Positions 1 to 11,429 of a stretch of DNA of 64,000 nt are shown piece by piece. The stretch is from positions 29,468,620 through 29,532,619 of the forward strand of contig JBANSL010000010.1 in the NCBI GenBank assembly GCA_037127255.1, in the 5' to 3' direction. The notes beneath the pieces were generated by a model that saw only the letters and a program-made list of their open reading frames with translations, was not told the origin of the DNA and made no database searches. Each line of letters begins with the position of its first letter. Within the stretch, counting starts at the first letter, position 1. The translations under genes were made by a program, and so were the position numbers. The DNA is from Persicaria tinctoria. Lineage: Eukaryota; Streptophyta; Magnoliopsida; Caryophyllales; Polygonaceae.

Positions 1-818
1 ATAATTTCGAAATCAGTTGAGATATTATAGATTTGATTGTTGGTTGGTTTAGATATTCAATGGATAAACTCAAAATAAAATCATATTTATATTTACAGTA
101 TCAAAAAATAATGTATAGTTATCTGTTCAGGTTTTTAGGGTTTTAGCTTCCTCTACACACCATCACATCGATCCTATATAATCATATTGTTCTTCTGTTT
201 CTACTTGATCATAATATCTTCTTTTTGCGGGTGGTGTATATATAGGTAGTTGGTAGTTTGTTTGTTAAAATTCTTGTGTTCTCTATATATAGGGTGTTTT
301 CATGTATCTTGTGAGAATATATATTTATATGCATTCACTATACACATTCATGTAAAATGGTAACTCATCCAAATAAACTATTGATCGGTCTAAAACCAAC
401 ACTCCGCAAGCGTACGATATCAATTGTAGTAACCGATTGTTGAATCTCAGGGACCGTGTGAATATCAATTGCAGAACCTCAACTAGTTCACTAAGTCAAA
501 TAGAAGAAGTGATTTTTGAAGGAATAAAGAAATAAGAAGGAGAAAAAAATAACAAACTGCAAGTTTTAGTGAATATATGATGTTGAACATTCTGGAATTA
601 AGGTTCACCACAACAATGCATCATCGATACACTATATAATTTCCATGCCTGAACAAATTGAGAAGAGATATTTGAAGGTAAACTATCTAAACTCATTATC
701 ACTCAACCTACGCGTGTTGCAATAACTATGTTCATTTCAATTAATTATCACTCAGCTTACGCATGTTGCATAGTCAATCAAGTTGAACTCTGTAAGCACT
801 TAGACCCTAGTGAGAAAA
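1..818. other. AT-rich non-coding DNA, possible Ty3/gypsy remnant
   Basis: No gene is visible. Around 380-480 there is a stretch (cgcaagcgtacgatatcaat, then a cagggaccgtg segment) that resembles non-coding sequence common in plant Ty3/gypsy elements. This is recalled resemblance only. The CACTA element that follows is inserted into this DNA, and similar AT-rich non-coding sequence resumes after 8437. Confidence 0.3.
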
Positions 819-840
819 TTGCACTACTAGAATTGTGTTC

Positions 841-965
841 ATAGACATCGTATGATTAACATCAGTTAGAAAAACGCATGATGTTAAAAATAAATTTAAC
901 AACGGTTTGTAAATTTCTGATGTTGAAAACAAAACAGACATCGCCCAAATTTGTCGACCGATGTT
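841..965. repeat. Left subterminal repeat region of the CACTA element
   Basis: Several short units around ACATCG/CGATGT (for example at about 847, 945 and 958) lie next to the left terminal inverted repeat. Such subterminal motifs are the transposase-binding sites in characterised CACTA elements. The copies on this side are more diverged than those on the right. Confidence 0.65.
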
Positions 966-1215
966 AAATGTGGTTTTCTGGAAAAAAAAAGAAGGCGCGA
1001 AAATGAAATATGAACAAGTAAAATCCCGCTCACTTCGAATACAGGCGGGCGCATCCCAAATCTCCCAACACTTAGAAAATTTCCTAGAAATTTGCAATTG
1101 CTTCTTAAATTCATAAAAAACAACCCCATATCTCCCACACTTAGAAAAAAAATTGAATTTTTTGTCCAAAAAAAAGAAGCAGCATATTATACTTAGAAAA
1201 AAAAATAGGTCATAT

Positions 1216-1570
1216 TCACCAGACTCCTTCCTCCTGTTCGACTCCTTCCTCCTGCGATTCCTTCCTCCTCCACTCCTGCTCACTGCGACTCCTTCCTCCT
1301 CCACTCCTGCTGCCTTCCGACCATGTAGGGTATGCGCGCAACTGTCGAACTCGAGGGGGCTGCGGCGGCGCTCTTCCGACTGTCGAATTCGGTGGCGCTC
1401 TTTGGCCTTCGCCCAAACACTGTTGAACCAACTCGTGATACCCTCTTTCATTGTCGTCCTCTTCTCTCCGGCCATGGAACCCGAGCTCGACTTCTCTTCG
1501 CGGTAGAGCGCTTCTCTATCGAACAAGGACTTCCGCCTTCTCTTCGTGGTAGGGCACTTCTCCGCCTCCT
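1216..1570. other. GC-rich island inside the CACTA element, possible captured 5' exon or UTR
   Basis: This stretch is far richer in G and C than the rest of the element and contains pyrimidine-rich tcctcc/gactcc runs followed by CpG-rich sequence. Open frames exist on both strands, but none is recognisable and none has convincing codon structure. It looks like the 5' UTR or first exon of a plant gene, captured or promoter-like. Origin unknown. Confidence 0.3.
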
Positions 1571-3947
1571 TTTTTCAATATGTGTGATTTAGGGTTTATG
1601 TGAAATCGTTTGATTAAGTGTATGTAGCTGAACTTGGCATTCATTTTTTATTTAGGGTTTGTTTAGGGTTTGAATTACTCTCTAATCTAACTAATTTGGG
1701 GCTTTATCAGGTGTTTTGATTTTTGGCTTTCATACTAAAGACAAGGGTTCTCGATCTGTTTCTAGGTATGAAGTTCCTCCTCCTATTTGCTTCTAACTCA
1801 TGTTCAATCTTATTTAAAATCCATATTGCATCTTGGATAGTCTTGAAGTTGTCTCTTTCTAAGCATTCAACCAACTTGTTAAGTAGAGAATATTGTCATA
1901 GACCTATGGAATCCTTCCAAACTTTCAATTGCTAAATATGATTTGATGTTTGTCTATAAATTACTTGAAATCTGCTCTTCTATGTGGTACATGCATTAAA
2001 GACTGATTATGAGTTCCTACCTTTGTTTTGTTGGTGTGTAGCAGTTCGCTGTAATTGTAGATTTTAGGGATTTTTGATAACTAGTTGCTTCAGAGTTGAA
2101 GATTGATAGGGTTGCAAGTATTTGGATCTACTTTGTTTTGTTGGTGTTTTATTGACAACCTCTTCGTGTGGTTATTTCACCAACTATTTGTTTTTTTTGT
2201 TGACATGTTCATTCTCGTATATGTAGACCTACTCTTTCGGTTACTAGCATGCCAGACTCAGACAACAGTTGGTCTAGTGGTTGTCCGGAGAGGTACTAGT
2301 GGATAGGCGGGGATGAACCTGTCGAACAATGTCCTTCAGAGGTAACAACATACCCTAATATGCCTTTGCTATCATATTCAGACATATTGGACTTAACACG
2401 AATGTGATTCTTTGATGTTCGAGAAACAGTTGATCTTAGTTGATCCAATATCATACCCAAACATGACTAGTGAGAGAGCAAGATTCCTTAAACTAATTTG
2501 CTAAAAATTCCTATCTGAACAAGTATGGTCGGATGCTGCTAGTATCTTGCTCAAAATTGGTGTCTTTTTTTTTAGCTTGGTTTTTAGCTTGGGCATTTAT
2601 CTGAGTTTGGGGGGCTAACTTATGTTCTATTGGCCCCTAAGATAATTTTACTTGGTGTCTCTTATAATTATTAAAGTGATGCTAAATTTCTTTTTATCTA
2701 AAACTAACGAATGAACACTAGTATAACTGAAACATTTCTTTTCTCCAAGGCCAAACACTCACAAGTGAAACATTAACAATAGTACAACTAGGATTAGAAA
2801 ACATAACTTGATTCCTTTTCCTTTATGTTTTTATTTGGACAGAAAATCGTGGAAGGTTTGGAGCCTAGAGAGTTGAATTCGGACCCTCTTGCTTCTAAGG
2901 TATGATGTTAATTTGAGTTTTAATTTCAGACCAATCGAAGTTTTGAATTTAACTAGACTCTCAGTTTACATATGGTGGAATTTAAGAGACGACCATTGAT
3001 TCTCCTTGCTTTTTTTGTCCTTAGGTTGCTGATGGTTGTTTTATGAGTTAATGTTACTGGCTGTTGCACCACGAATTACAAGTTCTAAGTAACCATTATT
3101 TCATAATTTTATGAAAGCAGTAAAGAGTCTTAACTTGTCTTTTTGTAGTTGTGGCAAGTTGATAATGCAGAAAACAAGAATCGGCAGCCTAAGACTATCA
3201 TTGTCGTCTCTACCTTTTCTGTTTGTTTTAAAACTTTGAATTGCTAATAATTCTCTTATTAATGACTTCACAATTAAACTAAAGCACAAGCCTAAAGCTA
3301 TGATTTCCATCTCAATTGCCTTTTCTGTGTGTTTATTTTATGATTACACTATTTTTTTTTCTAGCTAGCACTATTTTGCAGGACCTTACATGTAAGTTCT
3401 CCTGTATGCACTGATTCAATCATCCTTATACTGTCAATGTAAGAGACGTTTAACTACCCTTTTATCTTGTGGTGATGGAATTTGAAGTGATTCCTTTTGA
3501 ATCATTTTAGTTGAAAGTGGATTTAAGAGACGTTTAACTCCTCCTCTGGTATTGTCTCTCCTCCAACTATCTCTGTCGATCTCTAAGTGAACCTGACCTC
3601 TGATTTGATGAAGACGATTGAAGCAATTCTTCTAGCTAGGGTTTATTTCCTCTCATGGGAGTGGTGCAATTGTATAACTTCCTTCTTGTATATATGCTTT
3701 GATTAACAGGAAATCGATCAATCAGTTTTTCCTACTGCATTTCCTCTTTCATTTGAGCATATAAGTGATGAAGGTATCTACCTTATGTAGATCCACAAGT
3801 TGTCCAACAGGTTTTTGGCACTTAAAGGATTGATGAGATTCCTACTCAGATTCAGGTAATATGATTTGTGAGGTAGCATGGTCTCAATTTGTTCATGTTG
3901 TTTGCTTTCAAAAAGTTAAATTTGGATAGATAGGAAAAAAAACGCAG

Positions 3948-4031
3948 AGGCTTGAAAGACAAGGATTGACAAGCTTTTATAAGTTTATTTTGAAAGACAA
4001 GGATTGACAAGCTTTTATAAATTTATTTTAA
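3948..4031 (+). repeat. Direct tandem duplication of about 40 bp
   Basis: The segment tgaaagacaaggattgacaa followed by gcttttataa and ttattttaaa/ttattttga is present twice in a row with few differences. It is a local slippage-type duplication inside the CACTA element. Confidence 0.7.
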
Positions 4032-4588
4032 AGGCTTCAAAACTTGATAATGTCAAAAGCAATCTGCTTAATATAGTATATAATGATATGGCATCAACTG
4101 TGAATGCCACTGCTTACTATAGAAAATCTACCAAGAACTTAGTCAACTGTCCTTTTAACAGTTTCCAATAACTCTCTCGCTGGTCATGTGTTGGCTAATG
4201 AGGCCATCCATGGAGTTTGATCTCTACTAGCTTGCTGGAATAATGAAGTATTTTTCATGTTTGAAGCTTTTATAGATGTAAAATGAAGAGTAAATAAGAA
4301 ATAGCCAAGGAGAAGAACAAAGCATGAAAAATTAAAACGCTTTTCACTAAACTACGAATGTTGTGGACTTGAACTATCATTTTATGTGAATGAAAAATTA
4401 CTAGAACCTGGACACCTTCCTTTTTTAAATCATGTCCCACATCTTCATGGAGGAATCATAAGAGGAACATATTATTCTTAAATCTTCGTTTGGGCATACG
4501 TACAGTTTCATTGGAATAAGTTTTTCAATGCATGATACTTGCCTTACTATAAATCTGCCATTTGATAGTTAAGCTTGCTTTTCTCCAG

Positions 4589-4640
4589 GAAATGCTTGAG
4601 CTTGAGGCAAGACGTGAATTTGTTAGGCAAAATGTTGATC
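4589..4640 (+). pseudogene. Exon-like fragment of unidentified gene inside CACTA
   Basis: A 52-bp open segment lies between a good acceptor (ttctccag) and a good donor (gtaagcc). It reads EMLELEARREFVRQNVD. A second open, exon-like stretch at about 4870-4935 reads INAAQKFIEALSYVYEMKVY. I do not recognise the source gene. They may be exons of a captured host gene or remnants of the element's own TnpA-type gene. Confidence 0.35.
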
Positions 4641-4738
4641 GTAAGCCACTTGATCTCTATCTCAGTGACATCTCCTTTCTGTGTCAGAAATGTGCTTCTT
4701 TTGCAATTCTGTAGGTTTCTATGTGGACAATTTTTGTT

Positions 4739-4818
4739 AAAAAAAATCAAAATAGCCAAGGATCTATGCTTTGCATGCGATTTAAAAAAAAAAATCAAAA
4801 TAGCCAAGGATCTATGCT
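4739..4818 (+). repeat. Direct duplication (aaaatcaaaatagccaagg unit)
   Basis: The unit aaatcaaaatagccaaggat followed by ctatgcttt occurs twice, separated by a few bases and a poly-A run. It is a short local duplication within the CACTA element. Confidence 0.7.
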
Positions 4819-5929
4819 TTCACATCTCTTTCTTTTTCCACACTAGGGCTTATCTGTAATTTGGGAAACCATAAATGCTGCTCAAAAGTTTATTGAAGCA
4901 CTTTCCTATGTTTATGAAATGAAAGTTTATGGAGTATGTATTCTATTTTCACCTTTGCCAGTTTTGTAAATGAAGTAAGTTATTGGACTTATGTTGAAAT
5001 ATCTCGTAATCCGGCTCAAATCTGTCATGCTTTCAGATTCAGTTCTGAATTGTAAAAGCCGTGTTTGCTATCACATTTTGTGTCCATTTTCTCATAATCT
5101 TTCTTTCTTTCTCAGTGGTTCTTGATTGGATGGGGTTGAATTACGACTGTTATGGCTGCTAGTAGACTGTAGTAGGGTACTTGGTTCATCTCTAAATCTT
5201 CAATTCAATAGGAGTTTGATACTGAATTTAATCTACATGTTTTCCAAGGAATTGTTGCCTCTACCTTAAACTATGGACTTCTTACATGGTCCAATAAAAT
5301 ATTGGGACCTGCTTTGTTTGCTCTTTACAACCCGTTCAACCTGCAGCTTCTGCTCTCCTATCACTAATCTTTCTTGGAAGCCCTGTTTTCTTGGGAAGGT
5401 TTGATCCTAAACTCTGGATTGGTCAACAAGTATTTGTAAACAGTTAGTAGCTGTAGGGACCTTTCTATTCATATGTAATGGATCAACAAGATATCTCACC
5501 AATAGAAAGGAAGAAAGAAATAATCAGTGGGATTTGGCATGCACATCTCATACATTATAAACACCATACTTCTGACAGACAATTAGCACATTGCAGAAAA
5601 TGAACCCTGCTTTTAAACATCCTGTAATGAAGTGTGGTATCTCATCTAATGGTACTATTGTTTTTTATGTTGTAGTGTGGTAGGAGGTATTCTCATCATA
5701 GTCAGATTGTACACAATCACTTGGGCATCCCATAGAGAAAAACAAGCAGCTTTGGCGGTTCCTTCTCACACAGCCCGATCGGCCAAACCTCTATATGGTG
5801 TCAATGCATTACATTTAAGAAATTTTTTTCAATATGTGTTTTTTTAACCAATCTTAAAAAAATCAATGATTTTTACCTAGAGAAAAAAATGTATATATTA
5901 AACTATGACTTACCGATATTCAAAGATTA

Positions 5930-6105
5930 AGAAAATACTAAAAATGTATATACGGAGTATTAAACTATGTTTTTTTGGGCGAGTACTATGTTTTGTATAT
6001 CACTTAAAACGCATTGATTAATATGATAACATCTGAAAAGTAAGATGAGTGTACGTAGATTAATTTTAAAAATCTCGTGCGTGGCGCACGGGGTCTAGAC
6101 TACTT
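5930..6105 (+). mobile_element. Helitron-like 3' end, nested in CACTA
   Basis: The last 100 bp match, in opposite orientation, the sequence at 33836-33990 (shared aacgcattgattaatatgat, aacatctgaaaa and aattttaaaaa blocks). They end in a GC-rich hairpin cgtgcg-tgg-cgcacg followed by tctagacta. A short stem a few bases upstream of a CTAG-type terminus is typical of Helitron 3' ends. The 5' end was not found, and the last bases differ slightly from the consensus CTRRT. Confidence 0.5.
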
Positions 6106-7079
6106 TTAGTCTAATTAGTCACATTTCTCGCATGCTTTTCCTAATTTCAAGAATCTGATAACATGGAAAACACTAGTTTTCTGTTTGTTTATTGAAGGGG
6201 TCCTGCTCATCTAGTATGATATAATGGCATCATCAGATCTATTTTGTCAATCAATGTGAATGCAACTTCTAACTTCACAGGCTCTGTTTATTTGACCAGA
6301 AAAATATCATTTGTGCAAAAATGCTTTGATAATGTGAAAAGGCATAGATAGTGATATTTGACAGCCGTGGGAGGGAATAAGTTTTTTTTTTTCAATATGC
6401 TTAATGGAAAATACTTCTTGCTTATACTTTTGAGCACACCAAACCCAACTTTCTTTTGTTTCCAGATATGTGATTTCAATTTCATCTATAGGGTTTGTTT
6501 CCAGGTATGTGATTTTAGGGCTGTTCGATTTCTAATTTCGATTTCTTCTCTACCGCCACTTCTCGTTTGATCTCCAAACTAGTACTGTGATTTTAGGGCT
6601 GTTCGAGTGCGTTTTTAGGGCTTGCGTCTGACCTGATTTCGTTTTTAGGGCTATTCGAGTGCGTCTGATCTGATTTTGATTTGATCTTATTGCGATTTTT
6701 GGTGCTTGCGTCCCAGAATTAGAGGATCCTGTTGCTGTTCAAGTGGGTTTTTAGGGCAGCTGTGTTGAATCTATTTTGTTGGAATCTATTTGATTGCTTT
6801 GTTTCTATCTGATTGCTTTTTTAGGGGTTTGTTGAATCTTGTTGCTGTTCTATTTCGCTTGCTATATGTTGATTTCTCTTGTTGTCGATTGCTTCTTAGT
6901 TTTGTGCTTTTGATTTCGCTGGCCCATTCTTCTTTTTATTTTCCTCTCTTTCTACTGTTGTGATTATGACATTGGTATTCTATCGACTTTCTATGTTCTT
7001 GCATGTGCTTTTTTTAATAGTGTTAATCAATTTTGATAGTTTGGTTGATTTTGAGCTTGAATTGTGTTGATTTTTTTAG

Positions 7080-7477
7080 GGGCTTACGAAGATGGGTAGC
7101 CCGACGCCTCTTTTTCATCCAAAGATGAAGATTTTTACAAGATCATCACTGGCGGCATGAACCCTCAAATGGATTTCATGAGGTCCTCTTTCTGACCCCT
7201 GGTTCCTCTTTCTGTCCTCAGCCTTTGTGTTGTAGCAGCTTAAGAACAAAATGGTAAGGTAAGTTTAGCCGGAGTTTATCATCATATATGTTATTGTTTT
7301 TTAGTGCCATGTGAACTGTTGGGTAATGAGATTGGATGTAAAAGGCAGGGATCTGTCCAAATTGATGATGGATCTTCGACTTTTAAATTATGCAGGGGTG
7401 CATTGAAGATCAAAGGAAGCATAAGCGCAGCTCAGAAATTTACATCTGACATCTTCCCAAAGCCATCAAAGATGTGA
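7080..7477 (+). pseudogene. SCP2: Captured, inactivated fragment of sterol carrier protein 2 (SCP2) gene
   Basis: Two exons of a plant SCP2 gene are preserved with their intron. Exon 7080-7182 follows an acceptor (tttttag) and reads AYEDG-stop-PDASFSSKDEDF, then YKIITGGMNPQMDFMR. Exon 7396-7477 reads GALKIKGSISAAQKFTSDIF, then PKPSKM and a stop. The junction gt..cag keeps the frame across a 213-bp intron. Plant SCP2 is a small peroxisomal lipid-transfer protein of about 120 residues ending in a PKPSKL-like targeting signal; here the end is SKM. The N-terminal half is missing. A TAG at 7097-7099 falls where the family has a lysine or similar codon, so the copy is dead. It lies just inside the right end of the CACTA element and was presumably captured by it. 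Confidence 0.88.
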
Positions 7478-7825
7478 ACACGCACATCGTTTCCCCATTG
7501 AAGACCAAAGGCTGCAAATGAACTTCCAATTAAGGGGTGTGATATACATTCTTCTTTCCAATATCTTTGATTAAGATTCAAGCATATGAAAATTTAATTT
7601 CATAAGCTTAAAGGGAAATCAATACAGTACCCTATGTACTCGCAATTTCAACAACTCAGAAAAATTGTGCGCTATTGTCTAGTTGTAAACATGTATTTGT
7701 GATCAAGAACATTGTTTATTTTTTATAATTTAATGCATGTGTTGGTCTTTCAGAATGTTTAAGTTTCTATTAGCCAAAACAGGGTCACATTATAGATCAA
7801 TAGGGGTATTGGATGATTAGTGTAT

Positions 7826-8420
7826 TCGATGAAAAACATCGGACTCCAGAGAGAAAAAACGATGTCTATCTTTATGGATACGTCGATCATAGGTATACAA
7901 ATCGATTTATAAAACCCCGTATATGTCAAAATTTTAATATAAAACGATGTGATAAAATACCAAAACATCGTTTTTCAAATAAAAAATGATTTGAAAATAT
8001 ATAAATAACATCGACTTTTAAAATATTAAATGTGGTTCATTATATTTATATAAAATAATATAAAAAATTAAACATGAAAAAAGATTATGCACAAATTGAA
8101 TAATTCCTAACCGATGTGTTTATTAATGTAAAACATCATGTTTATAAAAAATAGCGATGTTAATGTGATGTTTTGGGTTTTCCTACGAACCTTCAAATGG
8201 CTAGAAATGCAAATTAATAATGGTTTAACATTAGGTTCATCAACCAAAACCTCATTATATCAACGAACTTAAATCGTTATCAACAATAAAAACAATGTTA
8301 TAAATCATCATAGACATCGGTTATAAACCGATGTGGTAAAGTTTGGATTTTTAACACCACCCACTAACACGTTGAATTTTTTTTTTATTAACATCGGTTT
8401 ATACCCGATGTCTATGAACA
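7826..8420. repeat. Right subterminal repeat region of the CACTA element
   Basis: At least ten copies of ACATCGGT-like or CGATGT-like units occur in both orientations, including paired inverted copies (acatcggttataaaccgatg near 8310-8330 and acatcggtttatacccgatg near 8391-8410). Their density rises toward the terminus. The layout matches CACTA subterminal repeats. Confidence 0.75.
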
Positions 8421-8437
8421 GAATTCTAGTAGTGTTG

Positions 8438-9560
8438 ATTAAAACATCGTGTCCGCGATCCACATAACCAACTCAAACCTAGGTTGTCTACGATAGTTTA
8501 TTATCCTCAAGAGAATTAAATAGATTTCTCATAAACAATTCTCAAGTTCAATCCATGTTTTCCCATAAAATTAACAACTTTATCTATATATCCATTCTCA
8601 ATTCACAGCAGGCGCATGTTGAACATCAAAAGGATTCCAATCAATCATAAAATTATTCGGATTAAGCACTCATGGATCAAATCAAACAAATAATAGAATC
8701 TCCACATGTCTATCTCAACATCATTGGGATCACCAAAACCTCATAACAAGGAAATGAGCTAGACATGAATTCAGACACACTCAAAGAAATCATGATAAAA
8801 GAATATAAAACTAGATTAAAAGAACTTATCTTATCTTGAATCCAGCAAAACAACCTTCAAGGAGAAATATCTGAAAAAGCCTAAAACTCTCAATATCTCC
8901 AACTAGGTTTTTTGGAATGAAAATTGGATGTCTTCAGAGCCAACCCTAATTCCACATCTATAGTCCCAACGAAAATCTGAAAATAATCCTAAAGTAATAA
9001 TAAAACATACCAAAAAGTCGTCCAATAAAAGATAGAATCGAATTAAAAAATCCCGAAGAAATAACGCGGAGAGACAAGTATCAACTCGATACAAGTGGGT
9101 ATCGATTCGATAGTTAGCTACTGTAAGGATTTTTGGCTCGGTACGTAGGTGAAGGTATCGACTCGATACATGTGGGTATCGAGTCGGTATGTCATATTTT
9201 CTACTCTGCTCATTGTACCGACACAGAAGGTGTGGGTTCCGACTCGATACATGTGTGTTCCGGGTCGATACATTGACTAGTAGGTTGTTACAGTTTCGCG
9301 AACTTAAAGTTTTAGTGCATGCATTTACTAACCGACTACTTCTTCCAACAAATTATTTTTTTCGAATATGCCGATTGGAATTAGGGAAAAAGTCAGATGA
9401 AAGAATTCAACAGAAAAATATGGTTTCGCAGGCAGAATTATGAATAGTTCAGCAGGTGCAACCACACAATAGATACACAAACAAAGGAACATAAGAGTTA
9501 GCGAGAACTGTTCAGAAACTAACCGGAAAGGGTAATTGATCAGCCGATGTCGGACCTGGC
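8438..9560. other. Non-coding DNA, no gene seen
   Basis: AT-rich sequence, probably the continuation of the retrotransposon-like DNA that the CACTA element interrupted. The small frames on both strands have no recognisable content. It includes the CGATAC repeat described separately. Confidence 0.4.
9071..9292. repeat. Imperfect repeats of a TATCGACTCGATACAtGTGgG unit
   Basis: Five or more diverged copies of tatcgactcgatacatgtgg occur at about 9080, 9150, 9172, 9235 and 9260. Some copies read gtatcgagtcggta and so are near-palindromic. It looks like a decayed minisatellite, probably part of a retrotransposon untranslated region. Confidence 0.6.
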
Positions 9561-10120
9561 TCTGGTGCCACTTGATGCAGGGTGATCCGCAAGAATTGAT
9601 CGTTCCAACCAAGGCTCGCAACACCATTAAGAGTTGATAAGAAATTGACTCAATTGGCGGAAACAGAAACAATTAAAGAAAATAGCAAAGTAACGATATA
9701 TATGGGGTTTGAGGACAACCAATTGGCCGGATGATCAACACTTTAGAGGCTAAACCACTCTCCAGTTTTGGTTCTTGAACAAGAGACCTCCCCCTACATC
9801 TTGATCGAAGCCCGTCTTCGAATCAAGAGGATGTGTGATTTTCCCTAAGCTACCTATTCCCGCGAGAACAGATACGACAGAGATACAAATTGGTACCTTC
9901 TGAGTTGTTTGATTGAATGCAATCAGTAGAATAGAGAAGATAAGGGTGGTCGGCCAAAACCTTTGGTTTCTTGATTGAAAATAACGTGTTCTCTTTTACA
10001 AAGCAAGGCAAAATATTTATAGCAATTAGAAAATTCTACTAATAGAGTTGCTAAAGGTGCACAGAAGATCCATCGTTGGTGATCTTTGAAATTGATTTTT
10101 GCAGAACTATCTATTCTAAT
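9550..10120 (-). mobile_element. Probable LTR retrotransposon end (LTR plus primer-binding-site-like sequence)
   Basis: Read on the minus strand, tggcaccagagccaggtcc (near 9555-9575) resembles the plant Copia primer binding site TGGTATCAGAGCC, complementary to initiator Met tRNA, with two changes. The sequence above it (to about 10.1 kb) has the texture of an LTR, with a promoter-like AT-rich part, but I could not fix its TG...CA limits or a second LTR. Confidence 0.35.
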
Positions 10121-10274
10121 CAAAATTTTAGTTATTATTTAATTTTAAAAATCCTGTTTAATTTGCAGTAAATATTACATACATTTAAAATTGAACATGG
10201 TAAGAGTATAATCACATTACCTATACCACCTCAACATATGAAACTTTTTAAGAAACAAAATATTTCTCTCTTGG

Positions 10275-10283
10275 AATAAAATA
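10275..10283 (+). repeat. Left target site duplication of the MULE (AATAAAATA)
   Basis: AATAAAATA here is repeated exactly at 14121-14129. The 9-bp size is typical of Mutator-type insertion. The uninterrupted site is preserved in the paralogous upstream region at 20268-20276. Confidence 0.9.
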
Positions 10284-11429
10284 GAGAAAATTTGCGAAAC
10301 CGGCACTTTTTTTGGACAATTTTGCAAAATACCACGTTTTTGGACAAATTTGCGAAATAGACGCTATATATACTAATTCTCAATTTTTTTTATTGTTTTT
10401 TTTCTGATCGTTGCCCTCAATCCATCGTCTCTCCAATCTCAGGCAATGGAGCTCTCGAGCGAGCGGCGGAGCGAGCTCCGGAGTCCGGTGCGAGGTCGAT
10501 CGAGCGATGCCTCAAAACCTCCTCCGATCTCTGTCTTCCTCCCCCGCTCTTCCTCCCGGCGCCGCCTGTTCGCGACCAAATCCGCCACCGCCTCTCGAAG
10601 TGCTTCAAGGAACTCTTGCGGCCGGCCATGGTTGAATCGATGACGGATATGGATGAATCGAAGACGAATCGAACGCAAATCGAACGAATCGGCGTTTGAA
10701 CTTTCAGATCTGATCTCGCACCAGGTCTTTGCTCGCGATCTGAATACTTGAGCGCCGATCCGCACAACCAGGGCTCGAAAACCGTCGGTGGCGTCCTGTT
10801 GCTCCTCGGATCAGATCGGAGGTGCAATTGGACCTCGCCATGGCTGCGTGCTCTCAGTTTTCCAGATCTGGTTGAATTGGTGAAGCGAGCGAGGTCGAGA
10901 GAAGCTGGATCTCAGATCTGAGCCAAGGTCGAGCGAGCGATGTCGAGCGAGGCGGTGAGGCGAGGCAGAGCGAGGTCGAGCGAGGTCCAGATCTGAGCGT
11001 AGCGAAGCGGCGAGGCGGCGATGCGGCGCGAGAGATCAGTCCACGATATTGCAGAGGTTGAAGAAAGCATTTTTGGAAAATTACAGAAATTACCCCATTA
11101 ATATGAAAATTACAAAAATTACCCCATTTTTGGAAAAAACTATTTATATTTCACTATATGGTTCAGATTTGGTGTTTAGTAAACCATATAGTGAAAGAGA
11201 AAAATCCGTATTTTGTACGAAAACCATGTCCCATGTATCGAAAGAGAAATGGGGAAAAATGATGGCGCCTAATAGAAAATGCTGACACGAAAACGTTGAC
11301 ATGCTGTGTGCTGACACGAAAAAAAATGTTGACACACGACATAAACTTGTTATGAAAGACATACAAAATTGACAAGTATAACAAGTCATTTTATATCCCG
11401 AGTACAAAAAAAGAGTAACAACATTTTAT

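Larger units (their letters stand above)
822..8434. mobile_element. Complete CACTA (En/Spm) DNA transposon, 7.6 kb, non-autonomous
   Basis: The left end begins CACTACTAGAATTGTGTTCA and the right end, read in reverse, begins CACTACTAGAATTCTGTTCA, followed on both sides by agacatcg. The element is flanked by the 3-bp direct repeat TTG (819-821 and 8435-8437), the size expected for CACTA insertion. Subterminal DNA is packed with ACATCGG/CCGATGT units in both orientations. I see no TnpD-like transposase frame, so it is probably non-autonomous and mobilised in trans. Inside are a GC-rich segment (1216-1570), exon-like pieces, a Helitron-like end (about 6 kb) and a fragment of an SCP2 gene near the right end. 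This makes it a Pack-type CACTA. Confidence 0.92.

Noticed and set aside
807..1526. Minus-strand frame of 239 codons at the left end of the CACTA element
   Set aside because: It spans the terminal repeat and the GC-rich island, has no recognisable domain, and crosses the element border. Treated as chance.
10417..10827. Arg- and Ser-rich open frames in the GC-rich arms of the MULE (also 13460-13753)
   Set aside because: They arise from repeated gcgaggtcgagcgag sequence that is open in several frames on both strands. No codon structure or known domain.
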